From: Hirundichthys speculiger
Taxonomy: Eukaryota > Chordata > Actinopteri > Beloniformes > Exocoetidae
Direction: 5' to 3'
DNA: 64,000 nt
Assembly: GCA_018398805.1 (NCBI GenBank)
Contig: JAGFBZ010000258.1
Location: 1,240,001-1,304,000, forward strand
Both the position numbers and the translations under genes were made by a program. A model generated the notes under the pieces. That model worked only from the letters and a program-made list of their open reading frames with translations. It ran no database searches and was not told the DNA's origin. This document shows, in pieces, positions 25,501 to 34,136 of this stretch; within the stretch, counting starts at the first letter, position 1; the number at the start of each line of letters is the position of its first letter.

Positions 25501-28500
25501 ACTGACGTCTGTGGAGACCTTTTTATTGAAGTTTCAACATTGCGTGGTTTCATACATGTGAAACCTGCTGCAATGACAGTAAACGTGTCGTGTTCTCTCG
25601 TAGCTGGCAGGTACTGCAGTCCTGGCTGTTGGACTCTGGCTTCGCTTTGACTCCAGGACGAAAGGACTGTTTGAAGGACCGGATTCTCCGTCAGTCTTTT
25701 TCACAGGTGAGGCTTGTACAGGAATACTGAGACTTGCACTTAAACGGTGGTTGAAAAGGCTTTCAGATCCCAGAGATCATGTCTGCAGTTAATTCTACGT
25801 TGTTAATGTTTGATATTGAGCTGCAGTCGTTGTAAAGTTTTAACTGTTCTCTGCTGGATGAACTTATTAAAATGAGAAATGTTTGTGTTCATTAGTGATT
25901 CAGGACCTCTTTGGTATTTACTCACACAAAGGCAGTTAAAAAAAAAATTTTTTTTAAAGGCCTTAATACTGCAGGTGTCAAGTTCTACTAATACAGATGT
26001 GGATGAAACCAGAGTGTTGTCTGAAGGTCAGGTCTGGTTTCAGATTTATTTTAAAGTGTACTCTGAATGCAAAGTAACAAAGACACAGCTCTTTTTCTGT
26101 TGCTGATACTTCTTGTCTTCAGCCTTCGCTGGCCTGATGTTTGGCATCCTTGTCATTCTGTCATGACTCGGTTCAAACTCCCTGCTGCTGGACTTGAACG
26201 TTGGACTTGTTTTTTGTCTTTGCTGGCTGTGAGCTGATGGATGGAGCTGAGGTGGGGCATGCAGAGGGCAGCTGAGGCCGGCGCTGCTCCACAGTGAGGC
26301 GACTCCCTCAGCCGGTCAGCACCGTCCACACACTGCCCTCATTCTTTACCGCGGGACAGATGCGTCTTTGTTTTCAGAGGAACCATCAGAGAAAGACGGA
26401 CTGGCTCCCTCCCATCTCTTTGTGTTAAAACTGATAAGTGAAGTGGGCAGAGAGGCTACAGAGGACGGGCCAGAAATGACAAACATCTTAATAACAGCTT
26501 TGGAGGAAAACACTGGATGAGGAATATTTGTGTGGTCGTATTTGATTCATTCACGTGAAAACCACAGAGCAATAAAAACGTCAAATCATTGCCTCTGGCA
26601 TGTCACTCTCTGGTGTTGGTGAATCAGCTATGGCCTATTATTTTCTTGGCTCCCTTCCCTGCGTTCAATCCGTACAACTTTCCTAATAATAAAGTGCTCA
26701 CCAAAACTGTGAATGTTCCCGAGGATCTGCTCTAAACTGACCCACTTCTCATTCATGCTGCTGTGGCTGGTTCCAGATCAGCTGACTGGAGAGGCTCAGC
26801 TGGATATGAGGCATCAAGGTGATCTCAGATGGAAATTGTGATGTTACAGGCTGAGGTAATCATGAGAATAGTAACTAGGTCTGCAGAATAGACTTACCAT
26901 GTGTTTGCCATTCATTTTACAGCGAAAAGGTATCCACAAAACCAAACTGATCAGATCAGTAGATGTTGTTTTTAATTGCCTTTCCTTAAAAAAGAAACCC
27001 TCCACTCACGTGTGTGTTTTAATCGTAGGTGTGTACATCCTGATCGCTGCGGGAGCTCTGATGATGGTTGTGGGATTCCTTGGATGCTGCGGCGCCATCA
27101 AAGAGTCACCGTGCATGCTGGGACTGGTGAGTTAGTCCTGTTCAAATTTCAATCTGACCACACAACAAAGTGGAAGTCGGATTCAGTGACCAGCAGCTTT
27201 TCTGTGGTTGATGGAGGTCCAGGGTAGAGGTTAATCAGGTCGTTTTTTTTTTTTTTTCCTCCTTTGTAATGTAATTAAATTATTAGGACCCCAGTGTGTT
27301 GTTTATCTTTTCTAAAAAGGAGATGAAATGTCTTAGCTTCTTGGGAATATCGAAGCTTGCTTTCTTAATTCAAATATTTTTCTGTGTAATTATTTATAAA
27401 ATGTTACTTTAGAGAGAGAATGCAGTGAGTGTGCACTGCTTCATTTGTGAGCCTTAAACAGGCTGTAGCTTAAATGAAGCTGTGCCAATGAAGCCCAGTA
27501 ACTGGCCTGGGGGGGAAATGAATGGAGATATTGATGTTGGGAGCTGTAATGTTCTTTTTTTTTTAAAGATTTCTTTTTGGCTCTAGTGGCCTTTATTGAC
27601 AGTGAAGATGGACAGGAAGGGGGGCAGAGAGAGAATCGGGAGACATGCAGCAAGGACATGTAGCCTCTGTATATGGGCCACCTGCTCTAACCACTGCGCC
27701 ACCAGGCGGCCCTGTAATGTTCTTAAATTGTGTTTATGAGATGCCAAGAGTTTCTCTGACGCTGTGTGGGTGGGAGCAGCTCAAACACGCTGCAGTGCTG
27801 TGTTCAGACACGCAGCTTATGCCTCTTAACCTGACTTTAAGTTTTCACATGTGCAGCAAAATGTTTGTATGTATGCTGAAATGCTGTTTTTCACTTGCTT
27901 TTTCACAAATACAAATTCAGCAAATACAAAGCTGTCAGGATATTTACTTAAATATGTGGTTAACCACCAAAAGTTATTACAGTGCCATTCAACTAAAATG
28001 AACTGATACAAAGGGTTTTTTGTTTTTCTGTATGAAGCAGATCTGCTGGCTGAATGCAAAGTGGGATGGAGTGGGGGTAGAAAATAACATTAAGTCTTAA
28101 TTCTATGTGGACAAAAACTTTACAACATATGCAAATATTACTGTGAAGTTTTTTTTTATTTGCATCTTTTTTTAATTTAAAAATGTGTAATGCAAAATGC
28201 TCATGGAGATGGTGTTTTTTTTATATTTAGGTTAGCAGATTTGTAAAAATTAATTTAATAACTATTGTTATCATGTAGAGGGACAAAGAAATCGACCCAG
28301 CTTATTGGCCGATAATAAGTTAAAAACCAATAATAAAATTGTATCTTAGCAGATTTAATATCCTGATTAGATATCTGCCCTGATTCACAAGAAAGGAGAG
28401 GGGAAACAAACTCAGCATCAGCCCTAGAAGACGTAACAGCTGACGAGAAATGGATGGCTTTCTTACAGCTCAAAGTTCCTTCAGGCTCTAGAGCCATCAG

Positions 28501-29397
28501 CAGAAAAAGTCAAACCCCTGAAATATGTCTCAAATGGTTTGCTTGGGGCGGGGGTGGGGTGGAGGACTTTTAGTGTGGTGATGCTGCACAAACATTAGAC
28601 AGGATTGGGAAGAAAGCCAACAATTGGCTGTACTTGTTACCTTGGTGGCCAAAGAGGACCTGAGGATAACTGAGTGCAATACCACAAACGGCCACCAGAG
28701 GATACAGAACCTACAAAGAAATGGGAGAATGACTTTTTTTTTTTTTCCCCCCTCGTTTAGTTTTTCTTCTTCCTGCTCATCATCTTTGCTGCAGAGGTTG
28801 CTGCAGGTATCTGGGGACTTTCCAACAAGGACCGGGTATTTAGTGCACACGCATACACACAAATGATGTAAATTTGATGCAACAATTGATATAAAATATC
28901 TATTCACAGGTGGTGGAAGACGTGACGGAGTTTTACAAACAGACTTACGCAACCTATAAGGACACTAAACAGGAAGCGTTGAAGGAGACCCTTCGCCTCA
29001 TCCACCATGGAGTGAGAACTCGCACCTCCACACCTTTTTTTTGATTATATATATTTTTTATTTGTTAAAGCAAGTTATCAACTGACCACAAAGGAACAAA
29101 TAAATCGGCAACATACTTTCTCTGAGCCAGTGTTTCCTCCTTACAGCTGGACTGCTGTGGTCCTACAGGAACAGTGATCGACGCTATCAGAGATACCTGC
29201 CCCAAGCAGGAGGGCCTGGAGCTCCTCATCACCAAGGTAACGCCCAATGGAGACAGACCAGATGGATTAGTATTTAAATATTTATTAAAAAAAAAAAAAA
29301 AAATTGTAACAAAAATGAAAATCTTTTGCTCAAGTGTATGAAATCCCCCACCCCCTCAAAAAAAAAAAAAAAAAAAAAAACTGTAAAATCTTATGTG

Positions 29398-29432
<35 letters not shown>

Positions 29433-29836
29433 TACACACTGAAGACTTATTTTTATTTATTTATTTTCTTGACAGAGCTGTCCGGATGCCATTGATGAAG
29501 TGTTTAACAACAAGCTGCACATCATTGGTGGCGTTGGCATCGGCATTGGTGTCGTCGTGGTGAGTGCAACCAGAGCAAATCCTGAAAGTTGAAACGACTC
29601 AAGTTCGTCCGTGTGTAGATATTTGTTTCTGGAAATGTATTTGTAGAATATCTAGTTTGCAGCATCCACTGCTGAAGGTCATGGATCAAATCAGGGTTTC
29701 ATATTTACTGATGTGCATGGGATGTGTTGCAGGTGTTGGCTTTTGAGTATCTGATTTAAAAAAAAAAAAAAAAAAAAAAACTTGACACAGTCAACAACAA
29801 AATGTATGACAGTATATATTTAGTATATATGTAAAG

Positions 29837-29900
<64 letters not shown>

Positions 29901-29918
29901 ATATATATATGTATATAT

Positions 29919-29949
<31 letters not shown>

Positions 29950-30037
29950 ATATATGTATATATATGTATATATATATATATATATATCCTGTCTATATAT
30001 ATGTGTCTATATCTATATATCTATCTCTATGTATATC

Positions 30038-30073
<36 letters not shown>

Positions 30074-32787
30074 TGTGGCACCTTTCAAAGCTCTCAAGGA
30101 TGCTTTACAGCAATAAAATGGATAAAAAAAAATTACATAGAATAACAGATGGAACAGAGGCTAAACTATTTTGAACAGGTACACGCTTAGTTGGGATTTA
30201 AACAGAGGGAGGGAAAATGTCCAGAGGGAGTGAGTTCCAAGTTCAAGGAGCAGAGCGACTGAAAGCTCTGCTCCCTGTAGCACTGAGGCGGACGGGTGGC
30301 ACAGTGAGATGGATGGAGGAGGATGACCTGAGGGAGCGGGAGGAGGCCAGACGGATAAGTTGTGGATGGCCTTGATTGTTTTTCTGAATTTAACTGGGAG
30401 CCAGTTGCTGCAGGACAAAGGTGATATGGTGAAAAGAGGTTTTTAGTCATGATGTGAGCAGGTGAACTCCAGACTATTTGACGCTTGTGGAGGGATTTGT
30501 GAAGGGAGACCAAAGAGCAGAGTGTTACAGTTGTGTATACGGGAGGTGATGAGGCTGTGAACAAGGATAGAAGTGGTGAGGGACAGAACAGATCCCTGAG
30601 GAACACCTGATGTAGCTAAATGTTCAGAGTATGGCAGGCGAGAGAGGAAAAACAATCGAGGGGGGGTGTGAGTGATGCCAGTGCCTATTGAAGCAGGTGG
30701 AGTGAGAAATTGTATCAAAAGCTGCACTCGATCGAGGAGGATGAGAATGATGAGTAAACCAGAATCGGCTGCCATGAGGAGGCCATCAGTGATTCTGATA
30801 AAAGCAGTTTCTGGACTATGGTGGGGGCAGATCCAGGCTGGAATTGTTCATTAAGACAATTTTGAGTTTAATGGGGTGAAGTAACACCACCCCCCACCCC
30901 TCCCCTCCCTGAGTATTTTGGAAATGAATAGTAGGTTAGAAATGGGGTGGAGGTTATTGTAGTTATTAGGATCTGAACCAGGTTTGTGAGTGTTGGGGTG
31001 ATGGCTGCAGTTTTGAAAAGTGTGAGAACATTTCCAGTGGTAAGTGAGGAGTGAACGATGGCAGATTTGAGGGGGAGCAGAGCGGAACGTTCCACTTATC
31101 CCGAGACCTCCTCTGTGACCAGAACCAGGGGGTTGACGGATGGAAACAAACCCCAGAGGAGTGGAATCAGGTTGTGATGTCAGTTGGGTTGTTGCCATGT
31201 TTCAGTCAGAGAAAGTCAAGCTTGTGGTCGCTGAGGAGATCCTGGATGAAATGTCCTTTTGCTCGTGATGTTGACAGTGACGGCCTCTCAAATAGTTTTC
31301 TTGGTTGCAGCAAAAATACAAGAAAAGTTGTCCTTGATATGAAACAACTTAATTCCAGCCAGCATTCATCATAAACATCCTTCCCCCTCAGCTCACAACA
31401 CAAATGAATTATAAGTCAAAGGTTGTATTCTTTGTTTTTTCTTGGTAAGAATGGAGAGAATTGAAATTTCTGTTGCTGTTCAAGACTCGGTGCAGCAGCA
31501 CTTTATCTTATGTAGTCCTGGCACACAGCCGTGGTGACAGCAGCACTTGATTGACCTCAGCAAGAAGTTAAATGTTTGTTTGCTTTCTGTGGTATTTCCC
31601 CACATGTTGTTAGACCAGGATAAAATTAGTTGAGCAGTTTCACAATCAGTAAACGATAATCTTATCGGTTCAATCTGAAGTTAAGTTCATATTGACAAAT
31701 GATTCCAGACTTTTGTAAATGAAGCTTTGTGGCACTGTAAAAACCTGAAAGGCCTCATTGTTTTTGTCATCTTGCAGTAGTGAGTGATGTGATGAAGGAC
31801 TTGGAGAATCAGGAAAAGAAACGCTGTGAGCCAAAAGGGCAAATCCGAAAGCAAATGTCTCTAACGGCCTTTAACTTTGTCCATCCACACCAAACCACAA
31901 CCCAAGAGCCTGGAAATGGGTCGGTGGCAGGAAAATATTCAGTTTGAGGGTCAAACTGGAGTAGTGTGAACGCCAAGATAGACCAAAACAAGTTTCCTGT
32001 TTTTTAAATGAATCTGTACTGTATTTAGTCAGGTGCTCAGTTGTCATGTTAAGTAGCTAGTGGATTGACTCGATGGCATCTACGGGACATTTTTGTTTTC
32101 TCTTCTTTTTGCATTCTGTTTTCTGCTGCAGTAGGGATTAAATCTAGAGTATTTTGAGTTAGTTCAATAAACTAGTGTTTAGTATTGTTTTTCCCCTCTA
32201 AATTTGTCAAAAGATCCATACAGACCGTGCCTTTAGAGTTGTTTTACTTCTGTTATTCAAAGATGTTAAAATGGCTTCATGTGGTTTTAGAGGTCGGGAG
32301 TGAAGTCTTTTAATTTCCTTATTCTGAAGTAGGAACTTCTGAAATCTGAACCACTGCTGTGGTAAGCAAATCCTAAAATGTAGCTGAGCTGCACCTGATT
32401 GAGTCATCTCCTGTATTCAGATCAATCACCATGTTATATCTTTTTCTCTCAACACCCAGATATTTAGTTTTCTCCTGGAAAATTGAGTAAAACAAACAAA
32501 AAAAATTTTTTGATTTGAGACATTGGAACCTGTAGCACATCACAAATGTATGGCATAAATATTTGACATGCAGAGAAAATAAATGCCCATGAATAGCTCC
32601 ACTGAGCACACCGTTCTGAGTATAATGTCTGAGGTGTTTGTGGTTTGCTCGTTTCCGCCTCTCTTGTCGACATCAAATTATACCTGATTGACTTGATAAT
32701 CCTGCTTCTTCATCTCTGCAGATTTTTGGGATGATCTTCAGCATGATGCTCTGCTGTGCCATCAAGAGGTCCAGGGACTACGTGTAA
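10484..32787 (+). CDS. cd9: CD9-type tetraspanin
   Basis: Plasma-membrane tetraspanin that organises integrins and other partners into microdomains. Coding exons: 1a 10484-10552 or 1b 17737-17793; then 25604-25706, 27029-27126, 28761-28835, 28910-29011, 29147-29236, 29476-29559 and 32722-32787 (TAA). All junctions are GT-AG and phases agree throughout, giving 228 (1a) or 224 (1b) residues. Numbered from 1a: TM1 about 12-34, short first loop with [14 protein letters not shown]2 about 59-80 with [14 protein letters not shown]3 91-109, large loop 110-193 with the CCG motif at 152-154 and further cysteines at 167 and 181 (four in all, as in CD9), TM4 about 194-220, tail KRSRDYV. The CD9 family call is secure; which teleost cd9 paralog this is cannot be told. 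Introns are crowded with transposon relics. Confidence 0.95.
11710..13190 (-). mobile_element. Degenerate Tc1-like transposon
   Basis: On the minus strand, broken frames from 11960 to 11720 read [14 protein letters not shown] and NVLWTDETRV-like phrases, the Tc1 transposase first-aspartate region. From 12800 to 13170 the sequence corresponds to the transposase N-terminal helix-turn-helix end and the subterminal region. The two parts are separated by a LINE insertion at about 12400-12790. Many stops: dead. A second copy of the terminal part is at 16610-16760. Confidence 0.65.
12400..12790 (+). mobile_element. LINE reverse-transcriptase C-terminal fragment nested in the Tc1 relic
   Basis: The plus-strand frame reads [10 protein letters not shown], then IWEGLE and [12 protein letters not shown], then [13 protein letters not shown] text. 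These match the region downstream of the reverse transcriptase in a very common fish non-LTR retrotransposon (consensus of the type [33 protein letters not shown]). Internal stops show it is dead. It interrupts the surrounding Tc1-like relic, so it inserted later. Confidence 0.75.
14453..15821 (+). mobile_element. Tc1-like transposon with long terminal inverted repeats and TA target sites
   Basis: About 1.37 kb bounded by TA at 14453-14454 and 15820-15821. The ends start CAGTGCCTGGAGAAAGTGTT on the left and, reversed, CAGTGCCTTGCAAAAGTATT on the right. Inverted repeats extend about 190 bp, including GGCTTCAAACATAAAT, GGAACAAAATTTATTGGATA and AAAACTGAAAAGTGGG. It lies in cd9 intron 1 between the two alternative first exons. 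Confidence 0.92.
14662..15622 (+). pseudogene. Broken Tc1 transposase
   Basis: The N-terminal part from [10 protein letters not shown] to [14 protein letters not shown] carries the paired helix-turn-helix region ([11 protein letters not shown], then PRPDRPPKL). A deletion and frame change near 14935-14975 remove the SVHRTTLSR-type linker. The catalytic region continues in another frame with [16 protein letters not shown] and [23 protein letters not shown] follows in yet another register. An in-frame TGA lies near 15406, and the catalytic glutamate block reads NPIKNLW instead of the family's NPIENLW, so the last catalytic acid is lost. The end resembles [13 protein letters not shown]. Not functional. 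Confidence 0.9.
15979..16790 (+). repeat. Diverged tandem units plus second Tc1-like end
   Basis: Two diverged units follow each other. AGATGGTGCAATCC at 16053 recurs as AGATGGTATAATCC at 16373 (320 bp apart), each followed by GCTGTGAAG/ACTGTGAAGGAGCAC, CTGCACCC/TTGCACCCC and TGTGTTACCT. GGGGGTGCTAATAAGCCC at 16208 also matches 13211-13228. From 16610 to 16760 the text repeats the Tc1-like end at 12990-13170 (CACTGCTTCTGCAT, GTTTTATAATGAC, AATAAAATGTC, AAGGCCTGGTGAAGACCA). Confidence 0.65.
16850..17404 (+). mobile_element. LINE (L2/Rex-like) 3' fragment
   Basis: From about 17040 a frame resembles the end of L2-type ORF2 (a basic [15 protein letters not shown] finish, comparable to the usual F-P-AI--LN end). 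This is followed by an (ATG)n run at 17178-17214 and a 3' tail CTGATCTCCCTGAAGGAAC, then TCTATCTAATCTAA, the type of terminal sequence that primes reverse transcription in these elements. 5' truncated. Confidence 0.6.
17535..17736 (+). promoter_or_regulatory. Putative promoter/leader of cd9 exon 1b
   Basis: A pyrimidine-rich stretch holds several CACCC/GC-box-like motifs (CCACGCCCAC, CCCCTCCCCC) and CCACACCAGGGTGTGG, an inverted repeat that gives a CACCC box on both strands. It sits just upstream of the exon 1b start codon, fitting a KLF/Sp1-type TATA-less promoter. The role is inferred from position and motifs only. Confidence 0.35.
17737..17793 (+). CDS. cd9: cd9 alternative first coding exon 1b
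   Basis: ATG at 17737 (ACCATGAAG, good context) opens 19 codons, [19 protein letters not shown], ending in phase 0 at GTATGT. It is closer to mammalian CD9 exon 1 (TKCIKYLLFGFNFIFW) than exon 1a is, though its cytoplasmic start is shorter. It also splices in frame to 25604. The frame stays open upstream to 17275, but that stretch is low-complexity and repeat-derived and does not look coding. Confidence 0.9.
18629..19545. mobile_element. 917-bp fold-back element with TTATTATGAAAT subrepeats
   Basis: Ends are TATGGAGCCCCGTTTGGG and its reverse complement, continuing as an inverted repeat through TCATAATTCAATGAATAAA and beyond. Both arms are built from short units of the type CATTATTATGAAAT (left arm) and ATTTCATAATAATG (right arm). 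The roughly 330-bp core (18975-19320) is unique, GC-richer and holds ATTGG/CCAAT motifs and a 98-codon frame of no recognised family. TA at both edges suggests a TA target site. A deletion derivative is at 5362-5450. Confidence 0.85.
19546..24099. other. cd9 intron 1, no gene seen
   Basis: Intronic sequence of moderate GC content with T-runs at 20000-20035 and no recognisable exon, RNA gene or clear transposon. It contains unusually little identifiable repeat for this window, so parts could be regulatory. Confidence 0.4.
24100..24205. mobile_element. Half copy of the palindromic MITE at 4408
   Basis: TAGTGTTTCTCAATCCTGG, then ACCACTGCCCTGCGTGTTTT and a GATTCAAATGAATGGATCACC end match the left half of the 4408-4602 element and its wider fish family. 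The mirror half is missing. Confidence 0.65.
25020..25505 (+). repeat. Three diverged tandem units of about 200 bp
   Basis: The phrase GATCCCACTT or GATCCCACGT (AATCCCACTT in the third unit), followed by a TGTTTGTAA-like stretch and CAGTCAACATTTGGAA, occurs at 25039, 25248 and 25441. Spacings are 209 and 193 bp. The units are well diverged, so the duplication is old. They end about 100 bp before the shared cd9 exon at 25604. Confidence 0.6.
27557..27711 (-). mobile_element. tRNA-derived SINE with a 13-bp target duplication
   Basis: On the minus strand: a head GGCGCAGTGGTTAGAGC (A box), a C/T-rich body and a 3' part CACTGTCAATAAAGGCC ending in an A-tail. It is flanked by CTGTAATGTTCTT at 27544-27556 and 27712-27724, a perfect 13-bp duplication, so insertion is relatively recent. 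It lies in the cd9 intron between 27126 and 28761. Confidence 0.9.
29838..30075 (+). repeat. Compound microsatellite (TG)n(TA)n(GTAT)n
   Basis: A long (GT)n tract about 50 bp long is followed by alternating TATATA and GTATGTAT runs. It is in the last cd9 intron, 280 bp past exon 29476-29559. The open frames across it (poly Cys-Val, Tyr-Ile) are artefacts of the repeat. Confidence 0.97.
30085..31170 (-). mobile_element. L2/CR1-type LINE, degenerate reverse-transcriptase end
   Basis: Minus-strand frames give, from high to low coordinates, [11 protein letters not shown], then [16 protein letters not shown] (reverse-transcriptase block 1-2), [23 protein letters not shown] (block 4 region), [21 protein letters not shown] and [11 protein letters not shown], in the order of an L2-clade ORF2 C-terminal half. 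Frames are broken by indels. The 3' end near 30090 has a GCACCTTTCAAAGCTCTCAA-type terminal sequence that recurs at about 63620. Confidence 0.85.
31300..32720. other. cd9 last intron, 3' part
   Basis: Between the LINE remnant and the last coding exon. AT-rich; no exon, RNA gene or clear element recognised. Confidence 0.4.
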
Positions 32788-33317
32788 ACCAGCGCACACA
32801 CAACAAAACCATCTTTAACTTAACGCATTTTCACTTTTACAAGCCGCTGCTTTTGAGCTTAAACCAGTTTAACAGAAATGAGGTGGCCCCTCAGCGCTCT
32901 GCTTGGATCCATACTGGATGGCCACGACGACCTGTGAGGGTGTGGAACCACTGCAGCGACGCCTTTATATCCTGATTTAAATGAACAAAAGGATGTTTTA
33001 GGTTGGTGTCACAAATTGAAATCTGCAGGGCAAAGGGAACATTTGGACTCTGCTGCCCTCTACTGGATGTTCTAGTTTTTTCCCCCCTCTTTTTTTTTTT
33101 TTTGTTTTTTAATCTTGATCAGTCATATCCACTTGAGTTGTGTTTACATAAGATGCACTGAAAGTTAAGCTGTTGAGTAATTATTTGCAGCTAATTGAAT
33201 GTTTTATTTTGAAGCTGCATGTTGGAGGCTTTTTCTTTTTATAAAGCAGAACTAGTTTTATGCAAATATTTTCATTAATACAGTTCAGATGTCTTTAAAA
33301 TGCCAAATAATTAAACT

Positions 33318-33323
33318 AATAAA
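33318..33323 (+). terminator. cd9 poly(A) signal
   Basis: AATAAA 531 bp after the cd9 stop codon, followed by a TGTTGTTCAGTCTTTTGTTG downstream element. This gives a 3' untranslated region of about 0.55 kb. A second AATAAA is at about 33422. Confidence 0.6.
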
Positions 33324-33769
33324 CATGGATTTGTGTTAAAATGGAGCTGTTGTTCAGTCTTTTGTTGTATGAAGGCAACACATCCATACAATGTAAAAGG
33401 TGTTTTAAGCAGATTATAAGAATAAACTCAGAATTTGTACATGACTAAGATTGGAGATGTAAATACACATGTGACAGACTAATTTCTCAAGGCTGAATTC
33501 AATGGGTTTTTTTTTTTTTCAAACCCCTTTTCTACTCAGTGATGGAAGGAAAATTTTAAGTCTGAAGAATACAAAATGCAATGGTTTTAACATTTGTAGT
33601 CCCGTCCAGTAATTTTACCTGAATAGTTTATGGTTCCAACTGGTTTAACACACACCACCGTTTATTTTAACCTGTATAACGCTGAACCAGATGTGCACCC
33701 AGAGTCCTAAAAAGGTCGCTGTGAAGGCTTGAAATAAATTGTACCCAGTTGATTAAAATATAACCAGAT

Positions 33770-33775
33770 TTTATT
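33770..33775 (-). terminator. cwf19l1 poly(A) signal
   Basis: Minus-strand AATAAA 362 bp beyond the cwf19l1 stop codon. The predicted ends of cd9 and cwf19l1 therefore lie only about 400 bp apart. Confidence 0.5.
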
Positions 33776-34136
33776 ACAAGACTGTAAATTGAGGTGGTAC
33801 TTACTGGTTATGAAACATACCAGAATTCCAAAGACTTTAATTTGCAAAATACAAAAGATGCATTTAAAAACAATTTCACCCAGTTGTGGTTTAAACAAAG
33901 GAGCCTCTATAAAACTGACGAAGATGCTGAGCTGCTCCTTGCAGGGCTGAGGAGGAGTTTCTCTGGGAGCTGCACAGACAGACTCTTCAAATTGCAGAAA
34001 ACTCAATCAAACCCCAACTGGGAGGATCTGAGCCATGTCGGACAGACCTTCAGAGGGTTCAGACTTGGTTTGAGGAAGTCCTGATAATCTTGTCAACCAT
34101 GGTCTTCAGGCAGTTGAGTGTGTGTGTGTGTGCGCA

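Noticed and set aside
28530..28952. 140-codon minus-strand open frame
   Set aside because: It overlaps the authentic plus-strand cd9 exon at 28761-28835 and shows no family resemblance.
29837..30174. Open frames of 89-111 codons rich in Cys-Val and Tyr-Ile
   Set aside because: They are translations of the GT/TA/GTAT microsatellite in three frames.
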